Assembly: GCA_035461385.1 (NCBI GenBank)
Contig: DATHVI010000051.1
Location: 1 to 64,000 of the forward strand
Source of the DNA: DATHVI01 sp035461385
GTDB taxonomy: Bacteria; Actinomycetota; Thermoleophilia; Solirubrobacterales; 70-9
Direction of reading: 5' to 3'
Length of the DNA: 64,000 nucleotides
Part shown: positions 32,890-39,954 of the stretch, piece after piece
Layout of the letters: each line of letters opens with the position of its first letter
Numbering within the stretch: position 1 is the first letter of the stretch
Translations under genes and position numbers: made by a program
The notes under the pieces: model-generated
Told to the model about the DNA's origin: nothing
The model's input: the letters and a program-made list of their open reading frames with translations, nothing else
Database searches by the model: none

Positions 32890-33623
32890 TGCACGCTTGC
32901 GCCATCGGATGAGACCAGCGTTCCCACCCGTTCGCCGCAGACGATCCTATCTATGTTGCGCTCGTCGACCATGTTGAAGACGTAGATCGGCAAACGGTTG
33001 TCCATGCAGAGCGAGAGCGCGGTCGAGTCCATCACCCGCAGGCCGCGCTCGATCGCCTCGCGGTGGGTGATCTCGGGGAGGAAGTTCGCATCCGGAACCT
33101 GCGACGGGTCGGCGTCGTAGACGCCCTCGACCCCGTGCTTGGCCATCAGGATCGCCTCGGCGTGAATCTCGAGCGCTCGCAGGGCGGCCGCGGTGTCGGT
33201 GGTGAAGAACGGGTTCCCGGTCCCGGCGCCGAAGATCACGACGCGGCCCTTCTCGAGGTGGCGCATCGCCCGCCGGCGGATGTAGGGCTCGGCAACCTCG
33301 GTGACCTCGATCGCCGACAGGACCCGGGTGTGGGCGCCCAGCTTCTCGAGCGCGTCCTGGAGCGTGAGCGCGTTCAGCACCGTCGCCAGCATCCCCATGT
33401 AGTCGGCGGTCGCGCGGTCCATCCCCTCGGCCGCCCCGGCGAGCCCGCGGTAGATGTTCCCGGCGCCGACGACGAGTGCGACTTCGACTCCCCGCTGCGA
33501 GACCTCGTGGACCTGCGCGGCGATCGCCTTCACGCGCTCGCCGTCGGTCCCGTACTCGAGCTTCCCCATCAGCGCCTCGCCCGAGAGCTTCAGCAGCACC
33601 CGCTTGAACACCGGATCACCCAT
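32886..33623 (-). CDS. pyrH: UMP kinase
   Basis: This 245-residue kinase of the amino acid kinase fold makes UDP from UMP. KLSGEALMG is at the start, GAGNIYRG and FGAGTGNPFFTTDTAA in the middle. TAGGCT 12 bases before ATG 33623 gives it its own promoter, separated from tsf by the copy B repeat. Confidence 0.97.
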   Translation of the reverse strand: MGDPVFKRVLLKLSGEALMGKLEYGTDGERVKAIAAQVHEVSQRGVEVALVVGAGNIYRGLAGAAEGMDRATADYMGMLATVLNALTLQDALEKLGAHTRVLSAIEVTEVAEPYIRRRAMRHLEKGRVVIFGAGTGNPFFTTDTAAALRALEIHAEAILMAKHGVEGVYDADPSQVPDANFLPEITHREAIERGLRVMDSTALSLCMDNRLPIYVFNMVDERNIDRIVCGERVGTLVSSDGASVQ

Positions 33624-33635
33624 CGTGCGCGCCGA

Positions 33636-33641
33636 AGCCTA
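33636..33641 (-). promoter_or_regulatory. -10 element TAGGCT of pyrH
   Basis: TAGGCT lies 12 bases before the pyrH ATG, just outside repeat copy B. It suggests that pyrH starts a new transcription unit rather than continuing from tsf. Confidence 0.45.
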
Positions 33642-33650
33642 CTGCGCGTC

Positions 33651-33771
33651 CGCTGAGTGCCAACGGCTGGAGCCCTGACCCGCCGCCCCCGGACGCGGGA
33701 GCAGACGAGTACGCGCGCGGCGTAGCCGCGCGCCAGGTGTTCCAGGCGGGAGCGGAGGAGGCGGCGGAGTT
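33651..33771 (-). repeat. Dispersed operon-boundary repeat, copy B
   Basis: A full-length copy (about 121 bp) between tsf and pyrH. It has CGCTGAGTGCC, a CCCGC...GCGGG hairpin with CCCGGACGCGGGAG, a perfect 9-bp hairpin GCGCGCGGC-GTA-GCCGCGCGC, GTGTTCCAGGCGGGAGCG and a GGAGGAGGCGGCGGAGTT tail that overlaps the tsf stop. Confidence 0.9.
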
Positions 33772-34387
33772 ATTTTTCGCCGACGGCGAAGCGGGCGAAG
33801 CGGGCGATGCGGATGTTCTCGCCGGTCTTCGACGCGACGTCGGCGCGGAGCTGGTCGATCGTCTTGCCGTCGTAGCGGTCGGCGCGGACGTGCTCCTGCT
33901 CGAGCAGCGCGACCTCCTTCGCCCACTTGCGAAGCTGACCATCGACGATCTTCGGAACGACCTCGTCGGGCTTGCCCTCCTCACGCGCCTTCGCCTCGAA
34001 CAGCTGCCGCTCCGCCTCCCGCGCCTCGTCGGGGATATCGTCCGCCGACACGTACACGGGTGGGGTCGGCGACCCGGCGATGTGGATCGCAACCTCGCGA
34101 GCGAACTCCCGGAAGTCCTCGTTGCGGGCGACGAAGTCGGTCTCGCACTGGACCTCGACCAGGACGCCGACCCTGCCGGTCGCGTGGATGTAGGAGGTGA
34201 CGAGGCCCTCGCCGGTCGCACGGCCGGAGCGCTTCGCGGCCGACGCCTGCCCCCTCACCCTGAGGATCTCGATCGCCTTGTCGACGTCGCCGTCGGCCTC
34301 TGAAAGCGCGGCCTTGCAGTCCATCATCGCCGCGCCGGTCCGCTCGCGCAGGACCTTGACGTCGGCGGCGGAGATCGAAGTCTCCAT
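33770..34387 (-). CDS. tsf: Translation elongation factor Ts
   Basis: This 205-residue EF-Tu exchange factor has the N-terminal UBA-like part (VKVLRERTGAAMMDCKAAL), the DGDVDKAIEILR helix and VQCETDFVARNEDF of the core. It is a short form of the protein, lacking most of the coiled-coil domain found in E. coli. ATG 34387 overlaps the rpsB stop (TGATG). Its stop codon TAA lies in the end of repeat copy B. Confidence 0.97.
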   Translation of the reverse strand: METSISAADVKVLRERTGAAMMDCKAALSEADGDVDKAIEILRVRGQASAAKRSGRATGEGLVTSYIHATGRVGVLVEVQCETDFVARNEDFREFAREVAIHIAGSPTPPVYVSADDIPDEAREAERQLFEAKAREEGKPDEVVPKIVDGQLRKWAKEVALLEQEHVRADRYDGKTIDQLRADVASKTGENIRIARFARFAVGEK

Positions 34388-35304
34388 CACGAGCTCTCCT
34401 TTCCGGTCTCGGGGGTCGGGGCGGGGGCCGCCTGGGCGCCACCGGTCGCCGCCGGCTCGCCGCCCTGCCCGGCCTGGGCGTCGGCTGCCGCCTTCGCCTC
34501 GGCCGCCGCGGCCGCCTCGGCCTCGCGGCGCGCCCGCTCCTCGGCCTCGCGGCGCTTGCGCTCCTCTTCAGCCCGGCGGCGCTCCTCCTCCTCGGCGCGA
34601 CGCTTCTCCTCCGCCGCGCGCCAGGCGGTCGCCGACTCGGCGACCGCTTCGCCGATCGTGCCGACGACGAGGCTGCACGAGCGGATCGAGTCGTCGTTCC
34701 CCGGAATCGGGAACGCGACAGGCACCGGGTCGACGTTGGTGTCGACGAGGCCGATGATCGGGATCCGCAGCCGCTGCGCCTCGCGGACTGCGATCTCCTC
34801 CGTCTTCAGGTCGATGATCAGCGCCGCCTGCGGGAGGCGCTTCATGTCCCGGACGCCGCCGAGGTTGTACTCGAGCTTCTCGAGCTCGGACTCCATCGAC
34901 ATCCGCTCCTTGGTCGGAAGCAGCTCGAGCCGGCCCTCCTCCCTGAGCTGGGTGAGCTCGTGGAGGCGATCGATCCGCGCCGACATCGTCTGGAAGTTGG
35001 TCAGCAGCCCACCGAGCCAGCGCTGGTTGACATAAGGCATCCCGCACCGCTCCGCCCACTCCTTGACCGAGTCGCGGGCCTGCTTCTTGGTGCCGACGAA
35101 CAGCACCTCGCCGCCCTGGCGGGCGACGTCTGCGGCGAACCGCCGCGCCTCCGCGAGCAGGTGCTCGGTCTGCAGCAGGTCGATGATGTGGATCCCGTCG
35201 CGCTCGCCGTGGATGTAGCGGCGCATGCGCGGGTCCCAGCGGCGGGTCTGGTGGCCGAAGTGAAGGCCGGCCTCCAACAGCTCCCTGATTCCAGGTTCGG
35301 GCAT
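34387..35304 (-). CDS. rpsB: Ribosomal protein uS2 with long charged C-terminal tail
   Basis: This 305-residue protein has the S2 core in its first ~230 residues: LLEAGLHFGHQTRRWDPRM, FVGTKKQARDSV, QRWLGGLLTNF and IPIIGLVDTNVDP. After that a Glu/Arg/Ala coiled-coil-like tail of about 50 residues (REAEERARREAEAAAAAE pattern) and a Gly/Ala/Pro end extend it beyond usual bacterial S2. It begins the rpsB-tsf unit, with AGGGAG before ATG 35304 and a structured leader. Confidence 0.97.
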   Translation of the reverse strand: MPEPGIRELLEAGLHFGHQTRRWDPRMRRYIHGERDGIHIIDLLQTEHLLAEARRFAADVARQGGEVLFVGTKKQARDSVKEWAERCGMPYVNQRWLGGLLTNFQTMSARIDRLHELTQLREEGRLELLPTKERMSMESELEKLEYNLGGVRDMKRLPQAALIIDLKTEEIAVREAQRLRIPIIGLVDTNVDPVPVAFPIPGNDDSIRSCSLVVGTIGEAVAESATAWRAAEEKRRAEEEERRRAEEERKRREAEERARREAEAAAAAEAKAAADAQAGQGGEPAATGGAQAAPAPTPETGKESS

Positions 35305-35351
35305 CGAAAGGCTCCCTTGTCAGCTCTTGCGGTTGCTCCCACCGGCGCCGC

Positions 35352-35395
35352 GGGGACCCGGTCCGAGGCGATCTCGCCTCGCCGGGCAGGGCCCC
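35352..35395 (-). promoter_or_regulatory. Large hairpin in the rpsB leader
   Basis: Between the -10 at 35433 and rpsB lies a long stem: GGGG/CCCC outside, CCCGG/CCGGG next, and a perfect CGAGGCG-AGAT-CGCCTCG hairpin at the tip. It sits in the roughly 120-base leader, where autogenous S2 control acts in other bacteria. It does not obviously match a leader family I know. Confidence 0.5.
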
Positions 35396-35432
35396 GTGCC
35401 CTCCGATGGGGGTCGGGTACAGGTCGCGGCTG

Positions 35433-35438
35433 ATTGTA
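35433..35438 (-). promoter_or_regulatory. Consensus -10 TACAAT of rpsB
   Basis: TACAAT on the minus strand lies about 128 bases before the rpsB ATG, in the gap after rluD. It implies a long leader. No consensus -35 is visible. Confidence 0.55.
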
Positions 35439-35476
35439 GAGATGCGCACGCCGCCGGGCGGGTCGCGGCGGCCGGC

Positions 35477-36184
35477 TCAGGCCGCCCTGGCGCGGTCGAG
35501 CGCCGCGACGAGGTCCTCCGGCAGCTCGGACTCGAGCTCGATCCGCTCGCCGGTGAGCGGATGGACGAACCCGAGCCTGGCGCTGTGCAGGAACTGGCGC
35601 TCGAGCCCGTGCCGCCCGGCAGAGCCGTAGTCGGGGTCGCCGGCGAGCGGATGGCCGATCGCGGCGAAGTGGGCTCGGATCTGGTGGGTGCGCCCGGTCT
35701 CGAGGCGGGCCTCGAGGTAGGTGTCCGCGGGGAGCAGCTCGAGGACCTCGAAATGCGTTCGCGCCGGACGGGCGCCGCGGCCGCGCACCGCCCGGCGCTC
35801 GGGGGCGCGATAGTCGCGACCGAGGGGCGCGTCGATCGTCCCCGAGCGCGAGCGCAGGCGTCCGGTGACCAGCGCGAGGTAGGCGCGTTCGACGTCACGC
35901 GCCTTGATCATCGCCGCGAGCCGGCGGTGGGCCTCGTCGGTGCGGGCGACGACCATCAGGCCGGAGGTGTCGCGATCGAGCCGGTGGACGATCCCCGGGC
36001 GCTCGGGATCCTCGCCGCCGCCGAGCAGCCCCGCGAGCTCGTCGACCAGCGTCCGGCCGCGGTGGCCCGGCGCCGGATGGACGACGAGACCGGCGGGCTT
36101 CTCGATCACCGCGAGCGCGTCGTCGGCGTGGACGATCCGGATTGCCCGCGAATCGCCGCTCCCGTGGCTTCGCTCCGCGCTCAC
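35477..36184 (-). CDS. rluD: RluD-type rRNA pseudouridine synthase without S4 domain
   Basis: This 235-residue RsuA/RluD family enzyme has the catalytic GIVHRLDRDTSGLMVVA (Asp in HRLDRDTSG), LVTGRL and ETGRTHQIRAHFAAIGHPLAGD. It starts with VSAERSHGSGDSRAIRIVHADDALAVIEKPAG, so the N-terminal S4 RNA-binding domain of RluD is missing; it is about 70-90 residues shorter than RluD. GTG 36184 overlaps the lspA stop (GTGA). Confidence 0.88.
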   Translation of the reverse strand: MSAERSHGSGDSRAIRIVHADDALAVIEKPAGLVVHPAPGHRGRTLVDELAGLLGGGEDPERPGIVHRLDRDTSGLMVVARTDEAHRRLAAMIKARDVERAYLALVTGRLRSRSGTIDAPLGRDYRAPERRAVRGRGARPARTHFEVLELLPADTYLEARLETGRTHQIRAHFAAIGHPLAGDPDYGSAGRHGLERQFLHSARLGFVHPLTGERIELESELPEDLVAALDRARAA

Positions 36185-36678
36185 GGCTCCGCAGCCCCCT
36201 CCCCCTCCTCGCCGCCGGAGAGGGCGATCAGGATCAGCAACAGCACGCCGAAGGTGATCGCGATGTCGGCGACGTTGAACGCCGGCCACAGCGGCGGGTC
36301 GATGAAGTCGGTGACCTCGCCCTCGCGGAGCCGGTCCAGCAGGTTGCCGGCGGCGCCGCCGATCAGCAGCCCGACCGCGATCCAGAGGCCTGGACGGGTC
36401 GGTCCGGTCGCGAACCAGGCGACGAGCAGGGACAGCGTCCCCGCGGTGATCGCGAGCAGGAGCAGGCCACCGTCCTCGAACAGGCCGAACGCGATCCCCG
36501 GGTTGCGCACGTTGACGATCTCGAGCCCGAGGACGACGTCGATCCGCTCACCCCGTCCGACCGCCCCGCGGACCAGGGCTTTCGTCGCCTGGTCGAGACC
36601 GAGCACCACCGCCGCCAGCACCGCCATGCTCGCCCACGCCTGGGCGGCGCCCGCGCGATCACCGGCCGAGTCGGTCAA
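36181..36678 (-). CDS. lspA: Lipoprotein signal peptidase
   Basis: This 165-residue membrane Asp protease cleaves lipoprotein signal peptides. It shows DQATKAL, the NPGIAFGLF loop, GGAAGNLLDRLREGEVTDF and FNVADIAITFG with the catalytic Asps. TTG 36678 overlaps the yggT TGA and is preferred; an internal ATG is possible. Its likely clients in the window include the LivK-like lipoprotein. Confidence 0.92.
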   Translation of the reverse strand: MTDSAGDRAGAAQAWASMAVLAAVVLGLDQATKALVRGAVGRGERIDVVLGLEIVNVRNPGIAFGLFEDGGLLLLAITAGTLSLLVAWFATGPTRPGLWIAVGLLIGGAAGNLLDRLREGEVTDFIDPPLWPAFNVADIAITFGVLLLILIALSGGEEGEGAAEP

Positions 36679-36977
36679 CCCCGAATCAGGCCGACGACGA
36701 TGCCGCGGGCGATGATCAGGAGGAAGATCCCGATGATCGGGCTGAGGTCGAGGGCGAACCCGCCGCCGCCGACCGGAGGCAGGATGCGGCGGAAGATGTT
36801 CAGGTAGGGGTCGGTCGTCTCGTGGATGAAGTTGACGACCGCATGCAGGTAACGGTTGTAGGGCAGGCGCGGGATCCAGGAGAGCAGAATCCGGATGAAG
36901 ATCATCGCCAGGTAGACGAGGAACAGCGCCGAGACGTAGTCGGCGATCTCGTCGCGACCGATCGCTGCGGTGGTCAA
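36675..36977 (-). CDS. YggT family membrane protein
   Basis: This 100-residue protein has two membrane segments (about 14-36 and 78-97) and the family pattern LLSWIPRLPYNRYLHAV, ETTDPYLNIFRRILPP. YggT proteins are linked to division and osmotic regulation by gene neighbourhood. It overlaps proC by 4 bases at its start (ATGA). Confidence 0.9.
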   Translation of the reverse strand: MTTAAIGRDEIADYVSALFLVYLAMIFIRILLSWIPRLPYNRYLHAVVNFIHETTDPYLNIFRRILPPVGGGGFALDLSPIIGIFLLIIARGIVVGLIRG

Positions 36978-37744
36978 CGGAACCGCTCCAGCGACGCCTC
37001 AACCGCGTCGTCGATCGCCCGGGTGAAGCCGGCCCGCCCGAGCGCCTCGAGGCCGGCCTCAGTCGCCCCGCCGGGCGGCGCCACCGCCCGGCGGATCGCC
37101 TCGGGCGCGTGGGATCCGAGCATCGTCGCGGTGCCGGCGAGCGTCGCCGCGACGAGCTCCGCCGCGACGGTCGGATCGAGCCCCTCGCGGGTACCGGCCT
37201 CGGCGAGCGCCTCGGCGAACAGGGCGACGTAGGCGGGCGAGCAGGACATCACCGCCATCGCCGCGTCGAGACGGTCCTCCGGCAGCTCGACGACCTCCCC
37301 GAGCGGCTCGAGCAACGAGACGAGCTCGCGCGCCACCGCGTCGGGCACGCCCGGCGGCGCCGGGGCGCAGCAGAGCACCCCGCGGTTGACCGCGACCGGC
37401 TGATTCGGCATCACGCGGATCACCGGCACCCCCGGGAAAGCGTCGGCGATCCGGGCGAGCGGTGTCGCGGCGAGGATCGAGATCAGCGCCGGGGCCCGTC
37501 GCTCGAGCTCGGCGGCGACGTCGTCGAGCGCCGCCGGCTTGACCGCGAGCAGGACCACGTCGGTGTCGTCGCGAATCCCGGTCAGGCTCTCGCGGGTCTC
37601 ACCCCCGACCTCGGCGGCGAGGGCCGCCGCCCGCGCGCGGTCGAGGTCGCAGAACAGCATCCGCTCGGGCCCGGCGTCGGACGCGGCCCATCCCCTCGCG
37701 ATCGCCGCTGCCATGTTCCCCGCGCCTGCGAACCCGACCTTCAT
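36974..37744 (-). CDS. proC: Pyrroline-5-carboxylate reductase
   Basis: This 256-residue NAD(P)H enzyme for the last step of proline synthesis starts with GFAGAGNMAAAIARGW, and has VLLAVKPAALDDV, VIRVMPNQPVAV and the C-terminal GATEAGLEALGRAG. TACGCT is 7 bases before ATG 37744, so it leads the proC-yggT-lspA-rluD chain. Confidence 0.94.
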   Translation of the reverse strand: MKVGFAGAGNMAAAIARGWAASDAGPERMLFCDLDRARAAALAAEVGGETRESLTGIRDDTDVVLLAVKPAALDDVAAELERRAPALISILAATPLARIADAFPGVPVIRVMPNQPVAVNRGVLCCAPAPPGVPDAVARELVSLLEPLGEVVELPEDRLDAAMAVMSCSPAYVALFAEALAEAGTREGLDPTVAAELVAATLAGTATMLGSHAPEAIRRAVAPPGGATEAGLEALGRAGFTRAIDDAVEASLERFR

Positions 37745-37751
37745 CGGCGGA

Positions 37752-37757
37752 AGCGTA
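37752..37757 (-). promoter_or_regulatory. -10 element TACGCT of proC
   Basis: TACGCT ends 7 bases before the proC ATG, just beyond repeat copy C. Confidence 0.5.
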
Positions 37758-37784
37758 TCCGGGCGAGCCTGCGAGGCTCCATAG

Positions 37785-37937
37785 ACCCGCCGCCCCCGGA
37801 CGCGGGAGGGGTGGGTTGGCCGGCGACGTTGCGCCGCCGGAGCCGCATGTCAGGCGCCAAAGGCGCCGCAGGTATCTCCAATGCCCGCGGCGTAGCCGCG
37901 GGCCTGGTGTTCACGGCGGGAGCGGAGGAGGCGGCGG
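37785..37937 (-). repeat. Dispersed operon-boundary repeat, copy C (enlarged)
   Basis: The copy lies between sepF and proC. It has ACCCGCCGCCCCCGGACGCG at one end, and GCCCGCGGC-GTA-GCCGCGGGC (perfect 9-bp stem), GTGTTCACGGCGGGAGCG and a GGAGGAGGCGGCGG tail at the sepF stop. Between them about 70 extra bases carry two more hairpins, including GGCGCC-AAA-GGCGCC. Confidence 0.88.
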
Positions 37938-38477
37938 TTAGGACTGGTTGAAGAAGCCCTTCTCGACCAGGCGCGCCTTCTCCTCGGCCGAGACCTCGAC
38001 GTTGCGGGGGGTGAGCAGGAAGGTCTTCTCGGCGACCTTCTGCATCCCGCCGTCAAGCGCGTACGTGAGCCCCGAGGCGAAGTCGATCAGCCGCTTGGCC
38101 AGCTCGCCCTCGGTCGTCTGGAGGTTGAGGATCACCGGCACGCCCTGCTTGAAGCGGTCGGCGACCTCCTGGGCGTCGTTGAAGCTGTAGGGAGTGACGA
38201 GGTGGACGCGGACGTCGGCGCCGTTCTCGACCGGCCGCAGCCGTCGCGGCCGCGGCGCCGGCTCGTCGTCCGCGAAGATGTCGTCGATCTCGCTCCGTGC
38301 CCTGCGGCGCTCGGAGATCCGGCTCACGGTCCCCGACCGCGGGGCCGGCGCCGCCGCAGCGTAGGCGTGACCTTCGGCATCGGTTTCGGGCTCGTATACG
38401 TCCTCGTCGTGGTACTCGGGATCGTCGGCGAGTCCGAAGTAGACGAGAGCGCGATGCCATGTGTCGCGAAGTGCCAT
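37938..38477 (-). CDS. sepF: Cell division protein SepF
   Basis: This 179-residue protein has an N-terminal membrane-binding helix (MALRDTWHRALVYFGLADD), an acidic/Arg linker with DDIFADDEPAPRPRR, and the C-terminal SepF domain (about 85-170: VHLVTPYSFNDAQEVADRFKQG region, then GLTYALDGGMQKVAEKTFLLTP). SepF ties FtsZ to the membrane. It has its own CATAAT promoter at 38522-38527 and a GAAGGAGA site in the leader. Confidence 0.93.
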   Translation of the reverse strand: MALRDTWHRALVYFGLADDPEYHDEDVYEPETDAEGHAYAAAAPAPRSGTVSRISERRRARSEIDDIFADDEPAPRPRRLRPVENGADVRVHLVTPYSFNDAQEVADRFKQGVPVILNLQTTEGELAKRLIDFASGLTYALDGGMQKVAEKTFLLTPRNVEVSAEEKARLVEKGFFNQS

Positions 38478-38521
38478 ACGGCTGCGGTGTTCGCTTCCTC
38501 CCCCCGTTCTCCTTCGAGAAA

Positions 38522-38527
38522 ATTATG
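38522..38527 (-). promoter_or_regulatory. -10 element CATAAT of sepF
   Basis: CATAAT on the minus strand lies 44 bases before the sepF ATG. The leader holds GAAGGAGA and a further purine-rich GGGGGGAGGA. Confidence 0.5.
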
Positions 38528-38545
38528 CCCGAATGCAGGGCTGGT

Positions 38546-38568
38546 AAGCCCGATTCAGCACCGGGCTT
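38546..38568 (-). terminator. Hairpin at the end of yggS
   Basis: AAGCCCG and CGGGCTT pair perfectly around a 9-base loop, starting within the yggS stop codon. There is no T-run. It separates yggS from the sepF promoter. Confidence 0.5.
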
Positions 38569-39199
38569 AGCGATACAGCGTGCTCCCGAGGCGGATGATC
38601 GTCGCCCCCTCCTCGACCGCAACCGTCCAGTCCTGGCTCGTCCCCATCGACAGCCGGCGGAGCCCGTGGGCCGCGGCGAGCTCGGCGAGGCGGGCGAAGT
38701 GGGGCCGCGAGGCTTCGGGGTCGCTCGCCGCGGGCGGCATCGTCATCAGGCCCGACACGGTCACCGGGCAGCGGTCGATGAACACGGCGAGCGCGCCGGG
38801 GGCGATCCCGGACTTGCTGTCCTCGCCCGAGAGGTTGACCTGGACCAGGACCTCGGTCGCGTCGGTTCCGTGACGGCCGAGCTGCTCGAGAGCCGAGTCG
38901 CTCGCGACCGAGTGGATCAGTCGGACCGCGGGGACGATCCGCTTCACCTTCCGGCTCTGCAGCGCGCCGATGAAGTCCCAGGTGAACGCGTCGCCCCAGC
39001 GCTCGCGCTTGGCCTCGAGGTCCTGGAGCCGATTCTCCCCGACCAGCGTCACCCCTGCCTCGGCGAGGGCGCCCAGCTCGTCGACGGGAACGTACTTCGT
39101 CGCCGCGAGCACCTCGACGTCGGGGCCGGCGCGCTCACGCACGCGCTCGAGGTTGCGCCGGATCACGTCCGGGTCGAGCCCCGTGAGCAGCTCAGGCAT
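38567..39199 (-). CDS. PLP homeostasis protein YggS/PROSC
   Basis: This 210-residue single-domain PLP-binding barrel has the lysine in EVLAATKYVPVDEL, the IGALQSRKVKR strand, VLVQVNLSGEDSKSG and SMGTSQDWTVAVEEGATIIRLG. YggS balances pyridoxal phosphate. It overlaps the pgeF stop by 8 bases. The N-terminal start is ATG 39199. Confidence 0.94.
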   Translation of the reverse strand: MPELLTGLDPDVIRRNLERVRERAGPDVEVLAATKYVPVDELGALAEAGVTLVGENRLQDLEAKRERWGDAFTWDFIGALQSRKVKRIVPAVRLIHSVASDSALEQLGRHGTDATEVLVQVNLSGEDSKSGIAPGALAVFIDRCPVTVSGLMTMPPAASDPEASRPHFARLAELAAAHGLRRLSMGTSQDWTVAVEEGATIIRLGSTLYR

Positions 39200-39941
39200 T
39201 CGCCCCCTCGATCCAGGCGAACCCGCCCTGGCGGCCCGTCCGGCCCCGGTCGCGACGGTGCGAGAAGAACAGCTCATGCCCGCAAGAGGTGCAGAGGCTG
39301 GCCGCCTCGACCCGTTCGACGCCGGCGCGCTCGAGCAGCCGCCGCGCGGCGGCGATCAGGTCGAGCCTTCGCCCGGACGTGACGCCGTCGCCCAGGCCCG
39401 CGAACGCATCCAGGACCTGATCGCCGACCTCGTAGCAGCACGGTCCGATTCCGGGCCCGATCGCGGCCGCCTCGGCGCCGACCACCTCGGCGCCGCGAGC
39501 GACGATCCCGGCCGCGAGGCCCCGCCAGCCGCAGTGCAGCATCGTCACGCCGCGCTCGCCCGCGAGCGCGATCGGCAGGCAGTCGGCGACGAAGACCAGC
39601 GCGGTCAGATCCGCCGTCGCGGTCGCCTGGCCGTCGACCTCGGGCGGCGGGTCGCCCGGCTCGGCATAGGGATTCGGGCGCTGGGGCGCGTCGCGGCGCA
39701 GCACCTCGGCGCCGTGAACCTGGCGGCCGATCAGTACGCCGCCGGGGTCACGGTCGAGCGCCGCCGCCGCCCGCGCCCGGTTTCGTCTCACCGCCTCGGG
39801 GTTGTCGTCGGTGAGGATGCCGAGGTTGAGGCTTGCGAAGTCGCCTTTGCTCGTGCCGCCGCCGCGGGTTGTGAACGCCGCCCTCGCGCCGGGAAGCTCC
39901 GCCTCGAGCCACCGGATTCCATCTCGCTCGCGCCAGTCCAT
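39192..39941 (-). CDS. pgeF: Peptidoglycan editing factor PgeF (YfiH family)
   Basis: This 249-residue multicopper-oxidase-like protein has the metal/catalytic residues in VFVADCLPIAL, MLHCGWRGLAAGI and IGPGIGPCCYEVG. Family members act as purine nucleoside phosphorylase/adenosine deaminase or edit wall precursors. TAGGCT lies 7 bases before ATG 39941. Confidence 0.92.
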   Translation of the reverse strand: MDWRERDGIRWLEAELPGARAAFTTRGGGTSKGDFASLNLGILTDDNPEAVRRNRARAAAALDRDPGGVLIGRQVHGAEVLRRDAPQRPNPYAEPGDPPPEVDGQATATADLTALVFVADCLPIALAGERGVTMLHCGWRGLAAGIVARGAEVVGAEAAAIGPGIGPCCYEVGDQVLDAFAGLGDGVTSGRRLDLIAAARRLLERAGVERVEAASLCTSCGHELFFSHRRDRGRTGRQGGFAWIEGANA

Positions 39942-39948
39942 CCGCTCC

Positions 39949-39954
39949 AGCCTA
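39949..39954 (-). promoter_or_regulatory. -10 element TAGGCT of pgeF, using the cca stop
   Basis: TAGGCT ends 7 bases before the pgeF ATG. Its TAG is also the stop codon of the upstream cca-like gene. Confidence 0.45.
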
